The notes under the pieces: generated by a model
Database searches by the model: none
What the model saw: the letters and a program-made list of their open reading frames with translations, nothing else
Told to the model about the DNA's origin: nothing
Shown: one piece after another, positions 17,353 through 25,220 of the stretch
Layout: each line of letters starts with the position of its first letter
Numbering within the stretch: position 1 is the first letter of the stretch
Position numbers and translations under genes: made by a program
Source of the DNA: Sporisorium sorghi
Taxonomy: Eukaryota > Basidiomycota > Ustilaginomycetes > Ustilaginales > Ustilaginaceae
Length of the DNA: 64,000 nucleotides
Assembly: GCA_023212695.1 (NCBI GenBank)
Contig: JALCCG010000012.1
Coordinates: 105,761 to 169,760, forward strand
Reading direction: 5' to 3'

Positions 17353-17496
17353 TCACTTTTCACTTTTCATTGACCATTTAACCAGATATCCAATACCTAA
17401 ACCGACAAGAACCCCGGGCAACGCACTGCCCAGCGCCAATCCAATACCAGCCCCGATAATGACACATGCGTAAATGATGATATCTCCTTTATTCAA
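17353..17496 (-). CDS. 47-residue glycine-rich membrane protein under a MerR-type promoter
   Basis: A TTG at 17496, nine bases after GGGAG, begins a 47-residue protein: a short NKGD head, a long Gly/Ala/Ile/Leu membrane stretch with glycine-zipper spacing (GAGIGLALGSALPGVLVGLGIG) and a basic tail. The longer reading from 17613 contains the promoter at 17552-17582 and cannot be real. No family is recognised. Its promoter is nearly identical to that of the merR-GAP operon 7 kb away, so it is probably a member of the same regulon and may work with the GAP membrane protein. Confidence 0.65.
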   Translation of the reverse strand: MNKGDIIIYACVIIGAGIGLALGSALPGVLVGLGIGYLVKWSMKSEK

Positions 17497-17551
17497 TCTT
17501 TCCAGCTCCCTCTTGTATGTATTTGATCCCTCATATTCCTTGACCAAATAC

Positions 17552-17582
17552 AGTTTACAAGATGACGCCGCGTCGCTTTCAA
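17552..17582 (-). promoter_or_regulatory. Second MerR-type promoter, copy of the 10.7-kb site
   Basis: On the minus strand TTGAAA (17577-17582) and TAAACT (17552-17557) are 19 bp apart around a dyad TGACGC-C-GCGTCG (17563-17575). It differs at only a few positions from 10671-10701 and the dyad sits at the same offset from the -35 box. It drives the 47-residue membrane protein. Confidence 0.82.
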
Positions 17583-17636
17583 GCCTTAATTTTGCGAAAA
17601 AAATGAAATTCATCCTAAATGGAGCCCTAACTCTAA

Positions 17637-17666
17637 ATGAAAAAAAAGCCGCTGCATCCAGCGACT
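17637..17666 (-). terminator. Terminator of the GNAT cluster
   Basis: An 8-bp stem AGTCGCTG/CAGCGGCT (one G-U) with a 4-base loop is followed on the minus strand by more than eight T residues, 34 bases after the GNAT stop. Confidence 0.85.
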
Positions 17667-17699
17667 TTCTCGCACATCCATGACTCTATATCCATCCCG

Positions 17700-18479
17700 T
17701 TACAAAGCGAATTCGACAAGGTACTGCTCACAAATGGTTTCATATCCCAGTGACTGATATAGCCGCACCGCGTTTAAGTTGTCCTCCAGAACATTCAGGT
17801 ACACGTCTGAGGTGACTGCTCTCCCTGCGCGGGTCAAGGCTGCAGACACCTTTTTCCCGTATCCTTGCCTTCTCCACGCAGGTTCCGTTCCTATATTCCC
17901 CAGTTCAACATAATCCTCGCTGTAGATATGGTACCCGCCAACCGCGATCAGCTCCTGATCATGTACTACGCCATAAAAAGGATTCTGCAATTCCTCTCTT
18001 GCAAAAGCCATTGCACCCAGCTCTGTCATTATCGACTCGATCTGCTCGAAATATGACGGCCCTAAACGAAACACAGCCTCGTCCTGTGCCGGCAAATCTC
18101 CGGGATGCAGGTGTTTCATCAACCAAATTCCCTTAGGAGGTTTCTTAACATCCACCTTTAAGCCAAGAAACGCCCATCCGTCCTTACTCACAATAAAACT
18201 TCCAACTGCACCGTCGGGTATACCCAATTCTTGCTTCATTAGGGCCAACACTGGCTGAGGCCGGAAGGATTTCTGTACTGGATAAACCGAAAAGGCATAG
18301 AAAGGCAGTCCTTTCAGAAAGGCTGCCACTCCCAGCAGCTCCCCATGTTCCGAGTAATGCCCGTAATGAACCGTATGCTTTTTCCGGAACGTAAGGTAAG
18401 AATAATACAAAAAATGCTGTTCTCTATTTATAGATGCCAGGATAATTTCCAGTTCTTCAGAGAAAAGTCTGCGAATCAT
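17700..18479 (-). CDS. GNAT-family N-acetyltransferase
   Basis: A 259-residue protein with a C-terminal GNAT fold: the VALGNIGTEPAWRRQGYGKKVSA-type acetyl-CoA loop (here LGNIGTEPAWRRQGYGKKV), then SDVYLNVLEDNLNAVRLYQSLGYE at the end. The N-terminal ~130 residues are a second, degenerate GNAT-like half. ATG at 18479 has AGGGAG eight bases upstream; the longer reading begins at TTG 18500 inside the previous gene's end. It lies 17 bases after the Eis-like gene and is probably co-transcribed. The acetyl acceptor is unknown. Confidence 0.85.
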   Translation of the reverse strand: MIRRLFSEELEIILASINREQHFLYYSYLTFRKKHTVHYGHYSEHGELLGVAAFLKGLPFYAFSVYPVQKSFRPQPVLALMKQELGIPDGAVGSFIVSKDGWAFLGLKVDVKKPPKGIWLMKHLHPGDLPAQDEAVFRLGPSYFEQIESIMTELGAMAFAREELQNPFYGVVHDQELIAVGGYHIYSEDYVELGNIGTEPAWRRQGYGKKVSAALTRAGRAVTSDVYLNVLEDNLNAVRLYQSLGYETICEQYLVEFAL

Positions 18480-18496
18480 TGAGTCGTCTCCCTGTC

Positions 18497-19675
18497 TCAA
18501 AAGAAGTCCAGGAGGTAGGTTTGCCCTGCAGGAATCATCGATTCCAATTGGGCTGCTGCTGCTGGGTTTCCAGTTAGCCGATGGATGGCATGTAAAGCCT
18601 GTGGCCTTTTGTATCCCATAAAGAGTGCAGACAGACTCTGAATATCAGTGGAGAGATCAACCGGACCCTCGTAATCTGAAGGAAGCTCCAACAGCTTCGC
18701 TCTCCCCTCTTCATTGACCGACAGCTTCCACAGACCCGCATTCCAAGGTGCTGCAGGATCTTCCACCTCCACGGTCAACTCAGCTGCATGATGAGCTTGC
18801 GCTTCGAAAGCGTACTGCTCCACGAAGGATTTCAAATCCACGATACGCGCCATGAAGTAAGGGATAATCTCCTGCGTGATCCGCGGATCTGGCAGCATGA
18901 ACGGCAGCTGATCATCCATGGGCACCATCACCATGTTGACTTGTTCAATCCTGGAATCATGGTTGGCAAAAAAAGTCCATAACGCGGTTCGCGCTTCTTC
19001 ATTCAGGTAAACAAACTCGTCACACACAAGTTCTTTATCTTTTAACTCATATAACGCATATCCCGTCGGCTTGCCTTCGGCAGAGTAATACACAACGCTG
19101 TGTCCATCACCCTGCAGGACGAATCTTTTCCACCAACCTTCATCGCGCACAAGGGTACCGTGATATCGGCTGACATAGGCTTGATATATGCCATCCAGCG
19201 TAGGGATATCGTCTACGCCTCTGACAATCCGGCCCGGCATCTCCGCTTTGCGCGGGAATTTAGCTGCCGGGATGACATACTTCTTATACTCTGCGAAAAG
19301 TTCCCATCCGAATTTACGATAAAACGGGATTGAGAACGGATGCAGGAAGGACAGAGTCTGGCCGTTGTTCTTCATCTCCTGCAATGCATGCTTGAGCAAT
19401 GTAGATACATGTCCCTGTCTGCGGTTCTCCGGCCATGTAGCCACACCGGCAATACCGCCCATATCAAGAATCTTCCCTTGCATATAAACCTGCAGCGGAA
19501 TGATGGTCAGCTTCGCCTGCAGTTCTTCCCCATCAAAGATCCCCCAGAATCGTTCAGGCTTAAAATGCTTCAGAGAGGACTCTCTTTGCTCAGGCGTCAG
19601 CGTATATTGAAAAGCATATTCGGATAATTTCGCACTGATTTCAAATTCGTCAGATCTCAATTGTCTAAGTTCCAT
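18497..19675 (-). CDS. Eis-like GNAT acetyltransferase with SCP2-type C-terminus
   Basis: The 392-residue protein matches the Eis family layout: an N-terminal GNAT domain with GGIAGVATWPENRRQGHVSTLL as the acetyl-CoA loop, a second GNAT-like half (FLHPFSIPFYRKFGWELF, then YALYELKD), and a C-terminal sterol-carrier-like domain (about 290-392) that ends in the hydrophobic DFF carboxylate used as catalytic base in the family. Some Eis enzymes acetylate aminoglycosides at several positions, but many are of unknown substrate, so resistance should not be assumed. ATG at 19675 follows GAGGTG by eight bases. It is the first gene of a likely two-gene GNAT operon. Confidence 0.88.
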   Translation of the reverse strand: MELRQLRSDEFEISAKLSEYAFQYTLTPEQRESSLKHFKPERFWGIFDGEELQAKLTIIPLQVYMQGKILDMGGIAGVATWPENRRQGHVSTLLKHALQEMKNNGQTLSFLHPFSIPFYRKFGWELFAEYKKYVIPAAKFPRKAEMPGRIVRGVDDIPTLDGIYQAYVSRYHGTLVRDEGWWKRFVLQGDGHSVVYYSAEGKPTGYALYELKDKELVCDEFVYLNEEARTALWTFFANHDSRIEQVNMVMVPMDDQLPFMLPDPRITQEIIPYFMARIVDLKSFVEQYAFEAQAHHAAELTVEVEDPAAPWNAGLWKLSVNEEGRAKLLELPSDYEGPVDLSTDIQSLSALFMGYKRPQALHAIHRLTGNPAAAAQLESMIPAGQTYLLDFF

Positions 19676-19723
19676 CACAGCTTCACCTCAACCGATTATA
19701 TTTTATGTAATCTGGTTAGCAGT

Positions 19724-20188
19724 CTACCTGCCTTGCAATTCTTTGGTCATAAACACACTGTTCGGGTCTTCTGTATAATCCGAGAAAGGCTCGCCATATT
19801 GAAATCCGAAGCTGGCATAAAGCCTTCTTGCCGGTTCAAATGCATCCATGGACCCCGTTTCCAAACTGATCCTCTTATAACCGCGGCGCTCCGCCTCTTC
19901 TATGATGTGCTCAAGGAGTCGTCTGGCAACGCCCTTTCGCAAATGGGAGGTTGACGTCCGCATGGATTTGACTTCGCCATGTGTACCGTCAAGCTCTTTA
20001 AGTGCTCCGCAGCCCATTAATTCATCGTGCTCCCACAGGCTCCAGAACGTAATTTCCGGCTGCTTCAATTCCTCAAGATTCAGAGCATGTATGCTTTCCG
20101 GCGGGGAATGCTCTGTCATTCCCTGCAGATGTTCACTCACCAATTGGATAATTGCGGATCCTGTAAGATCATCGACTTTTATTACCAT
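19724..20188 (-). CDS. GNAT-family N-acetyltransferase (YsnE-like)
   Basis: A 154-residue single-domain GNAT. The acetyl-CoA loop reads GEVKSMRTSTSHLRKGVARRLLEH, followed by AERRGYKRISLETGSMDAFEPARRLYASFGF, which resembles the YsnE/YjdJ group. The ATG at 20188 has AGGAG seven bases upstream; the longer frame from 20224 is unsupported. It stands between the Eis-like gene and the divergent FMN reductase, with a palindrome just upstream. Substrate unknown. Confidence 0.88.
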   Translation of the reverse strand: MVIKVDDLTGSAIIQLVSEHLQGMTEHSPPESIHALNLEELKQPEITFWSLWEHDELMGCGALKELDGTHGEVKSMRTSTSHLRKGVARRLLEHIIEEAERRGYKRISLETGSMDAFEPARRLYASFGFQYGEPFSDYTEDPNSVFMTKELQGR

Positions 20189-20226
20189 GGGCCCACTCCT
20201 AAACTTCGTAGAAATAAAATGCAATG

Positions 20227-20245
20227 ATATCCATAATGTGGATAT
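20227..20245. promoter_or_regulatory. Palindrome upstream of the YsnE-like gene
   Basis: Perfect 7-bp arms ATATCCA and TGGATAT with a 5-base centre, 39 bases before the GNAT start. A possible operator; no regulator is assigned. Confidence 0.35.
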
Positions 20246-20350
20246 GTTTAAAACTTATTCTCTATAATACTAATATAGCATCGTGAATTACTTCAAGATA
20301 CTCATGACAGCTAAAGTAATCATTTTTCGAACAAACTTTTTGTAAGCTAC

Positions 20351-20380
20351 TTGACAAAGTTAACCGACTAAGATTATTAT
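20351..20380 (+). promoter_or_regulatory. Promoter of the FMN reductase gene
   Basis: TTGACA at 20351-20356 and TATTAT at 20375-20380 are 18 bp apart, about 70 bases before the start codon. Confidence 0.65.
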
Positions 20381-20447
20381 TAGCTCATGCAAAAAAGCAA
20401 ACACATCACGAAAAAATAAATCAAGAACAATTCGGGAGGTAAGATCA

Positions 20448-20999
20448 TTGTCAAAATTAAATATCGGTATTATTCTAGGTAGTACTCGTCAAGGACGTTT
20501 AAGTCCACAAGTGGGTGAGTGGGTAAAAAACATCGCGGATCAGCGTGGAGACGCCAATTATGAGATCGTGGATATCGCTGACTACAAACTTCCTTTGTTG
20601 GGCGAAGAGGATGCTACTGAACAAGCAACGGCTTGGAATACGAAACTTGCCAGCTTGGACGGCTTCGTATTTATCGTCCAAGAATATAATCACAGTATTT
20701 CAGCCTCTTTGAAAAATGCGCTCGATTACGCTCGCGAGGCATGGAACGACAAGGCTGCAGGTATCGTAAGTTATGGATCTGTTGGTGGCGCTCGTGCTGC
20801 CGAACATTTGCGTGGAATCCTGGGCGAGCTGTCTGTAGCGGATGTTCGCGTTCACCCTGCTCTGTCCCTCTTCACTGATTTCGAAAATCCATTTACACCT
20901 GAAATGGCCTTTAAGCCAGCTGATCTGCATCTTGTAAACCTTAACGGTATGCTGGATCAAGTGCTTGCTTGGAGCGGAGCACTGAAAACGTTGCGTTAA
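20448..20999 (+). CDS. NADPH-dependent FMN reductase / NAD(P)H:quinone reductase-like flavoprotein
   Basis: The 183-residue protein has a flavodoxin-like fold. GIILGSTRQGRLSPQVGEWV is the FMN phosphate loop, FVFIVQEYNHSISASLKNALDYA the second flavin contact (P-Y-N type, here QEYNHS), and GIVSYGSVGGARAAEHLRGIL the third. Family members are small dimeric azo/quinone/chromate reductases (YieF, AzoR-like). It starts at TTG behind GGGAGG, has its own promoter and terminator, and is monocistronic. Physiological substrate not visible. Confidence 0.92.
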   Translation: MSKLNIGIILGSTRQGRLSPQVGEWVKNIADQRGDANYEIVDIADYKLPLLGEEDATEQATAWNTKLASLDGFVFIVQEYNHSISASLKNALDYAREAWNDKAAGIVSYGSVGGARAAEHLRGILGELSVADVRVHPALSLFTDFENPFTPEMAFKPADLHLVNLNGMLDQVLAWSGALKTLR

Positions 21000-21016
21000 T
21001 CTTTAATCCTGAAGTA

Positions 21017-21058
21017 AAAAGCGAGGCCCGGAGATTTATCGGGCCTCGCTTTTTGTTG
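21017..21058 (+). terminator. Terminator between convergent genes
   Basis: A 14-bp GC-rich stem (21017-21030 with 21040-21053) ends in T-runs on both strands and so can serve the FMN reductase and the DUF4179 gene. Confidence 0.9.
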
Positions 21059-22249
21059 TTATGGCTTAAGAGGAATTGTCATTTCCAAATCTTTCAGATA
21101 GGTTTTATCGCCATAGCTGTTCTCTCCTTGGCCGATAACGCTCCAGTCCTTGTTGTTTACGGTGAGCGTAAACGGCTTGATGGTAATGGATTTAGGAGTT
21201 CCCTTAACCGGGCTGAACAGCTGATCGATGTGGTACTCGGTTAGTGGTTTGCTGTTAAAGTAATCGAATTTTCTAGGAGTCAGAACGTTGCCTTGGTCAT
21301 CTACCAGCTCATAATAGACCATGCTTGCACTGTAATTGCCCTTCTGCTGTGAAGATGCCGGCACGGCGCCCTTACTGTCCAGCACCAGGCGAGTCGACAC
21401 GGGGGACATATCCAGCTGCTTGACGGTATAACTGAACTGCCCATCTGATTTCGAAACATTCGGCTTCAGGACAACAGATTTATTAGTGACACTCACAGGA
21501 ATTGTGAAGTCAAAGCTCTCGTCTACCCGGGTAACACGGGTCTGAATGGTCAACTCAAACTGATCCGGCAGCTGCAGATCCTTAGTAAGCTCAACGACAT
21601 ACGTATTCTCCAGTCTCGGGTGGTCTCCGAAGACTCCTTCGCCCGATTTCACTTCCTGTCCGTTGACCAGAATTTTGGGTGTTTCAATGTATCCTTTCAT
21701 CTGATCTTCCTTAGCAACCTGCCTCGACTTGATATAATCGCTATCGGGATTTCCAATGATCTTTGCACCCTCATCTAAGTACGGCGAAGCTGTATTCGGC
21801 AGATCTACCCCATCACGCTCCAGAATAAAGGATAGACGGGTGCCATCATACAGTAAGTCAGCTACCTTCAATGTTACACCCTCGTGAGTAACACTCAGGT
21901 TAGGCTCCGATATGATCCCTTGTTGTATAGCTGCATCGACAGCCTCATGGCTCGTTCCTTCAAAAAGCAGGCCAATCATAGGAATTTGCTTAAGGGTTGC
22001 CGCCATCGCCGGCGATACGAACCCCGTGCCAATCACGGTCCCCCCTAGTACTACTGTAACAGATGCAACGAGTAATGTCTTTCTTAATACATTCGGTTTT
22101 TGTTTGGTTGATACTCTTGTCATGTCACGATCTCCAATCTGATTCATAATTTGATAACTCATACTCTGCTTCGGAAAATTGGATTCACGAACCATTTGTT
22201 CAATTGCATCCATCTCAGCGAATTCCGTTTGTTCCGGCAACTGTCTCAT
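21059..22249 (-). CDS. Membrane anti-sigma factor with DUF4179-type ectodomain (ECF module 1)
   Basis: The 396-residue protein has a ~55-residue cytoplasmic head, one membrane segment (LLVASVTVVLGGTVIGTGFVSPAMA, about 60-84) and a large extracellular part beginning ATLKQIPMIGLLFEG, the characteristic DUF4179 opening. The rest is beta-rich with two immunoglobulin-like stretches. It overlaps the ECF sigma gene upstream by 35 bases. This arrangement is that of a sigma factor held at the membrane by its cognate anti-sigma, released when the ectodomain senses a signal. The signal is unknown. ATG at 22249 follows GGAG. Confidence 0.88.
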   Translation of the reverse strand: MRQLPEQTEFAEMDAIEQMVRESNFPKQSMSYQIMNQIGDRDMTRVSTKQKPNVLRKTLLVASVTVVLGGTVIGTGFVSPAMAATLKQIPMIGLLFEGTSHEAVDAAIQQGIISEPNLSVTHEGVTLKVADLLYDGTRLSFILERDGVDLPNTASPYLDEGAKIIGNPDSDYIKSRQVAKEDQMKGYIETPKILVNGQEVKSGEGVFGDHPRLENTYVVELTKDLQLPDQFELTIQTRVTRVDESFDFTIPVSVTNKSVVLKPNVSKSDGQFSYTVKQLDMSPVSTRLVLDSKGAVPASSQQKGNYSASMVYYELVDDQGNVLTPRKFDYFNSKPLTEYHIDQLFSPVKGTPKSITIKPFTLTVNNKDWSVIGQGENSYGDKTYLKDLEMTIPLKP

Positions 22250-22808
22250 GTGCCACCGCTCCTTTTTGGCTTATTCGGTCCATCAGTTTATGGCGTAAGC
22301 GTTCATACTTCTTCCGTACCGTTGCTGATTTGAGTCCCATAATCTCGCTTATTTCCTCGAAGGTATACTGTTCTACTGCCTTCAATAGCAAGATATGGCG
22401 CTCTTCGGCTGTAAGGTAAGTCAACAGCTCGTACACAACCGACTCGTGCTGAGATATTTGCATAACCGGCTGCTGCTCTTTACAATGCTCGATCAGGTTG
22501 AGAAAACGGCTCTGCTTCTTCTTGATATTGATTAGATGATGATAGGCCATTTTGTACAGCCATGCAGAGAAGGATACTTGCCTCTTGTACTGATGAAGAT
22601 GTTCATAGGCACGAATGAAAATTTCCTGTACGGCATCCTCAGTCTCCGCATGATTCTTCAGAATATAGTAGCAGTATGTGTACATCTGCCGTTCAAACTG
22701 GATAATGATCGCATGATAGGATTGTTTATCTCCTGCTTGGATCTGTTCTATGACCGCTTCAATGGCGTTCCGTTTTCCTTCCGCTTCCCCGGGGATGGTT
22801 GGCTGCAA
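22215..22808 (-). CDS. ECF RNA polymerase sigma factor (module 1)
   Basis: The 197-residue protein has sigma region 2 (about 20-90: YCYYILKNHAETEDAVQEIFIRAYEHL, then FSAWLYKMAYHHLINIKKK) and region 4 (about 120-185: YLTAEERHILLLKAVEQYTFEEISEIMGLKSATVRKKYERLRHKL). It starts at TTG behind GGAGG. Its promoter (22838-22868) matches that of the ECF gene at 37706, in keeping with autoregulation by sigma factors of the same type. It is the first gene of a two-gene operon with the DUF4179 anti-sigma. Confidence 0.95.
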   Translation of the reverse strand: MQPTIPGEAEGKRNAIEAVIEQIQAGDKQSYHAIIIQFERQMYTYCYYILKNHAETEDAVQEIFIRAYEHLHQYKRQVSFSAWLYKMAYHHLINIKKKQSRFLNLIEHCKEQQPVMQISQHESVVYELLTYLTAEERHILLLKAVEQYTFEEISEIMGLKSATVRKKYERLRHKLMDRISQKGAVAHETVAGTNGIR

Positions 22809-22837
22809 GCGAGCTCACCTCCTTCTTTGTTTACCTA

Positions 22838-22868
22838 TATAACAATCCCAACTTGCTATTTTGTGACA
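22838..22868 (-). promoter_or_regulatory. Candidate ECF autoregulatory promoter, module 1
   Basis: TGTCAC (22863-22868) and GTTATA (22838-22843) are 19 bp apart on the minus strand, followed by TAGGTAAA. The arrangement and downstream bases resemble 37745-37774 and 36143-36172. Confidence 0.65.
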
Positions 22869-22924
22869 CGACTTTATATTCATGAGCTGCATGATCATAG
22901 ATTCATCCGTCACAATAAAATGAA

Positions 22925-22947
22925 CCCGCCATCATATGATGGACGGG
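22925..22947 (-). terminator. Probable terminator after the LysR gene
   Basis: A hairpin (CCCG, one bulged T, CCATCAT with its complement) followed on the minus strand by TTCATTTTATT. Confidence 0.5.
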
Positions 22948-22996
22948 GCCTGCCGGATTAGAGCCTATTTTGGGCATATTCTGCATGACAGCACAG

Positions 22997-23866
22997 CTAC
23001 AGCTTTGGATAATTCTTAACATAATTTAAGAATCGTTTCGTAGCCGGGGACATTTCTCTCATAGAGCTAACCGCAATCCCCAGTGAGCGAAAATAGGGCT
23101 CCTGCAGCTCAACTAGGCGTATATTGCGTCGTTGCCCGCGCAGGACCAGTTCCGGAAGAATACTGATGCCAAGCCCCTTCTCCACCATGGCCATAATGGC
23201 ATAATCATCTCCAACGGTATATTTAATATCCGGCTTCGTTGAGGCTCTCTCCAATACGCGATTCACATCATCGTCGGAGCCTTTGCTGGGCATGATAAAC
23301 GGCTCATTCTCAATCTGAGATAAACGAATCGAGGCCTGTGAGCTAAGAGGGTGCTCCATGGGCAGCAGCACCAGCATCGGATCTTGATGCAGCGGCATCG
23401 CATCGAATACATCCCACGTTGGAAGCGAGAGAAAGCCGCAGTCAATCCTGCCCTCTGCGATCCAATCCTCAATCTCCCGATAGTCCCCTTCTGCCAAACG
23501 AATCTCGATATGGGGATAATCCTGTTGAAAATCCTTAATAATACTCGGCAGCCAGTGCACAGCAACACTTGTGAAGGTTCCTATATGAATGGTACCCAGT
23601 TCGATTCCATGAATGGAGGCCACTTTTTGATCCAGATGCTCATTCCACTTCAATATTTCCCGTATCGTCTTTACAATCTCCTCGCCATTGGTCGTCAGCT
23701 TCGTTCCAGAACGGCTGCGAATCAACAGCGTGAAACCAAACTCATCCTCCAGACTGTTGATCATATGACTGACACCGGACTGCGTAAATCCCATCGCTTC
23801 GGCGGCTTTTGTCAGGCTTCCCAGCTCGACGACCTTCATCAATACTTTAAATTTATTCATGCTCAA
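22997..23866 (-). CDS. LysR-family transcriptional regulator
   Basis: A 289-residue LysR protein. The winged helix-turn-helix at 1-60 reads FKVLMKVVELGSLTKAAEAMGFTQSGVSHMINSLEDEFG, and the rest is a periplasmic-binding-like effector domain (about 90-289: GTIHIGTFTSVAVHWLPSII, YAIMAMVEKGLGISILPELV). The TTG start has GGAGG eight bases upstream. It is divergent from a DMT-family exporter, with 126 bases between them, the usual arrangement where a LysR regulator controls the neighbouring transporter. Confidence 0.93.
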   Translation of the reverse strand: MSMNKFKVLMKVVELGSLTKAAEAMGFTQSGVSHMINSLEDEFGFTLLIRSRSGTKLTTNGEEIVKTIREILKWNEHLDQKVASIHGIELGTIHIGTFTSVAVHWLPSIIKDFQQDYPHIEIRLAEGDYREIEDWIAEGRIDCGFLSLPTWDVFDAMPLHQDPMLVLLPMEHPLSSQASIRLSQIENEPFIMPSKGSDDDVNRVLERASTKPDIKYTVGDDYAIMAMVEKGLGISILPELVLRGQRRNIRLVELQEPYFRSLGIAVSSMREMSPATKRFLNYVKNYPKL

Positions 23867-23992
23867 GGGGGATTCCTCCAGATGGATATTCCATTAGATT
23901 TACTCATGTTTATCATAAGAAACATTCGTTTTACTTGTCTATTGTACGTGAGTATACTGATTCTGTTCAATCATTAGAAGGAGGAAATAGAC

Positions 23993-24901
23993 TTGAAACC
24001 GCTGAAGGCCGATCTTATGATTTTGTTTATCACCATTTGTTGGGGCTCGTCCTATCTTTTTATGAAAATGGGACTGGATACACTAGGAGAATTTAACTTG
24101 ATTGCCCTGCGATTTGGATTGGCCTTTATACTTGCAGCAGCCATTTTTTACCCCCGCTTGCGCCAGGTTAACTTGAGGACCATTCGTTATGCCATGCTTC
24201 TGGGCTCTATCTTGTTTATTATGTTCACAGCGCTTACCTTTGGCTTGAAGACAACGACAACATCCAATGCTGGATTCCTGATCAGCTTAACGGTAGTGTT
24301 TGTACCCTTAATACATACGTTCCTATTTAAGAAGAAAATAGAGAAGAAACTGATCGCCAGTATCCTGTTGGCTTTAACAGGTATTGCCCTCCTGACGATA
24401 CAGCTTCCTTTTACGTTTAAAATAGGAGACCTGTTCTGCATAGCGGCGGCATTATGTTATGCCCTTCACATCAATGTGGTAAGCTCGGCCGCACAGAAGG
24501 TCGATACACTTAGCCTTGGCATTCTGCAGCTCGGATTTACCGGCTTGTATGCGTTTGTCATGTCGCTTATCTTGGAAACTCCGGTATTGCCAAGCTCGAC
24601 CAATGGATGGATCGCTATCCTTGTGCTCAGTGTGGTCTGCAGCGCCTTAGGCTTTATCCTCCAGACTATCGCCCAGAAGTACACAACCGCTACACGAACC
24701 GGACTCGTATTCTCATTGGAGCCTGTGTTCGCAGCCATGTTCGGATTCTGGTTTGCCCATGAGATCATGAACTCCGTTCAGTACTTTGGCGCAGCGCTTG
24801 TGTTTCTTAGTGTTGTCTTAGCAAGTGTTGAAGTGAACACGTTGAAGCGTTCCAACATGAGGAACAGACCCCGTATTAAGAAAGAGAACACTGCTGCTTA
24901 A
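23993..24901 (+). CDS. EamA/DMT-family transporter
   Basis: The 302-residue protein has ten predicted membrane segments in two EamA repeats. The first begins LMILFITICWGSSYLFMKMGLDTL and the second near FTFKIGDLFCIAAALCYALHINV; SLEPVFAAMFGFWFAHE near residue 240 is a family signature. DMT proteins export metabolites such as amino acids or drugs; the substrate is unknown. It begins at TTG behind GGAGG and is divergent from the LysR gene, its likely regulator. Confidence 0.92.
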   Translation: MKPLKADLMILFITICWGSSYLFMKMGLDTLGEFNLIALRFGLAFILAAAIFYPRLRQVNLRTIRYAMLLGSILFIMFTALTFGLKTTTTSNAGFLISLTVVFVPLIHTFLFKKKIEKKLIASILLALTGIALLTIQLPFTFKIGDLFCIAAALCYALHINVVSSAAQKVDTLSLGILQLGFTGLYAFVMSLILETPVLPSSTNGWIAILVLSVVCSALGFILQTIAQKYTTATRTGLVFSLEPVFAAMFGFWFAHEIMNSVQYFGAALVFLSVVLASVEVNTLKRSNMRNRPRIKKENTAA

Positions 24902-24990
24902 GCAAGGACCTTCTCTTGATTTATGCTGCAATCATGATAGAATAGCAAAAAAACCTTGACTTCTTACGCAAAAATCTATATCTTTATATC

Positions 24991-25187
24991 ACGGCTTAAC
25001 TGATGACGATATCAGTTATGCAGGAACGTGATTAAAGGGGAGTAGCTGTCACAGCAGAGTCGTCATTACGGGATAATTCCCCGGCTTTGTTGGCAACTTT
25101 ACGTTGTTTGCGAGACCTTTACCACACACACTGTGGTGAAGGTCTCTTTATTATTAGAGACCTTCACCTGCCGGTGGAGGTCTTTTT
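24991..25187 (+). ncRNA. yybP-ykoY (Mn2+) riboswitch upstream of terC
   Basis: The leader contains AAAGGGGAGTAGC, GTCGTCATTACGG and the paired CTGATGACG segment that mark the yybP-ykoY class, known to sense Mn2+ (GGGGAGUAGC loop). The expression platform has three partly exclusive hairpins built on copies of GAGACCTT/AAGGTCTC: 25112-25146, 25139-25164, and an 11-bp terminator 25158-25183 followed by TTTT. A weak promoter (TTGACT, 17 bp, TATCTT) lies at 24956-24984. Manganese should favour the antiterminated state and raise expression of the downstream TerC protein. Confidence 0.95.
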
Positions 25188-25220
25188 ATGCCTTCAATAC
25201 TACAACAAGGAGGAAGTTGC

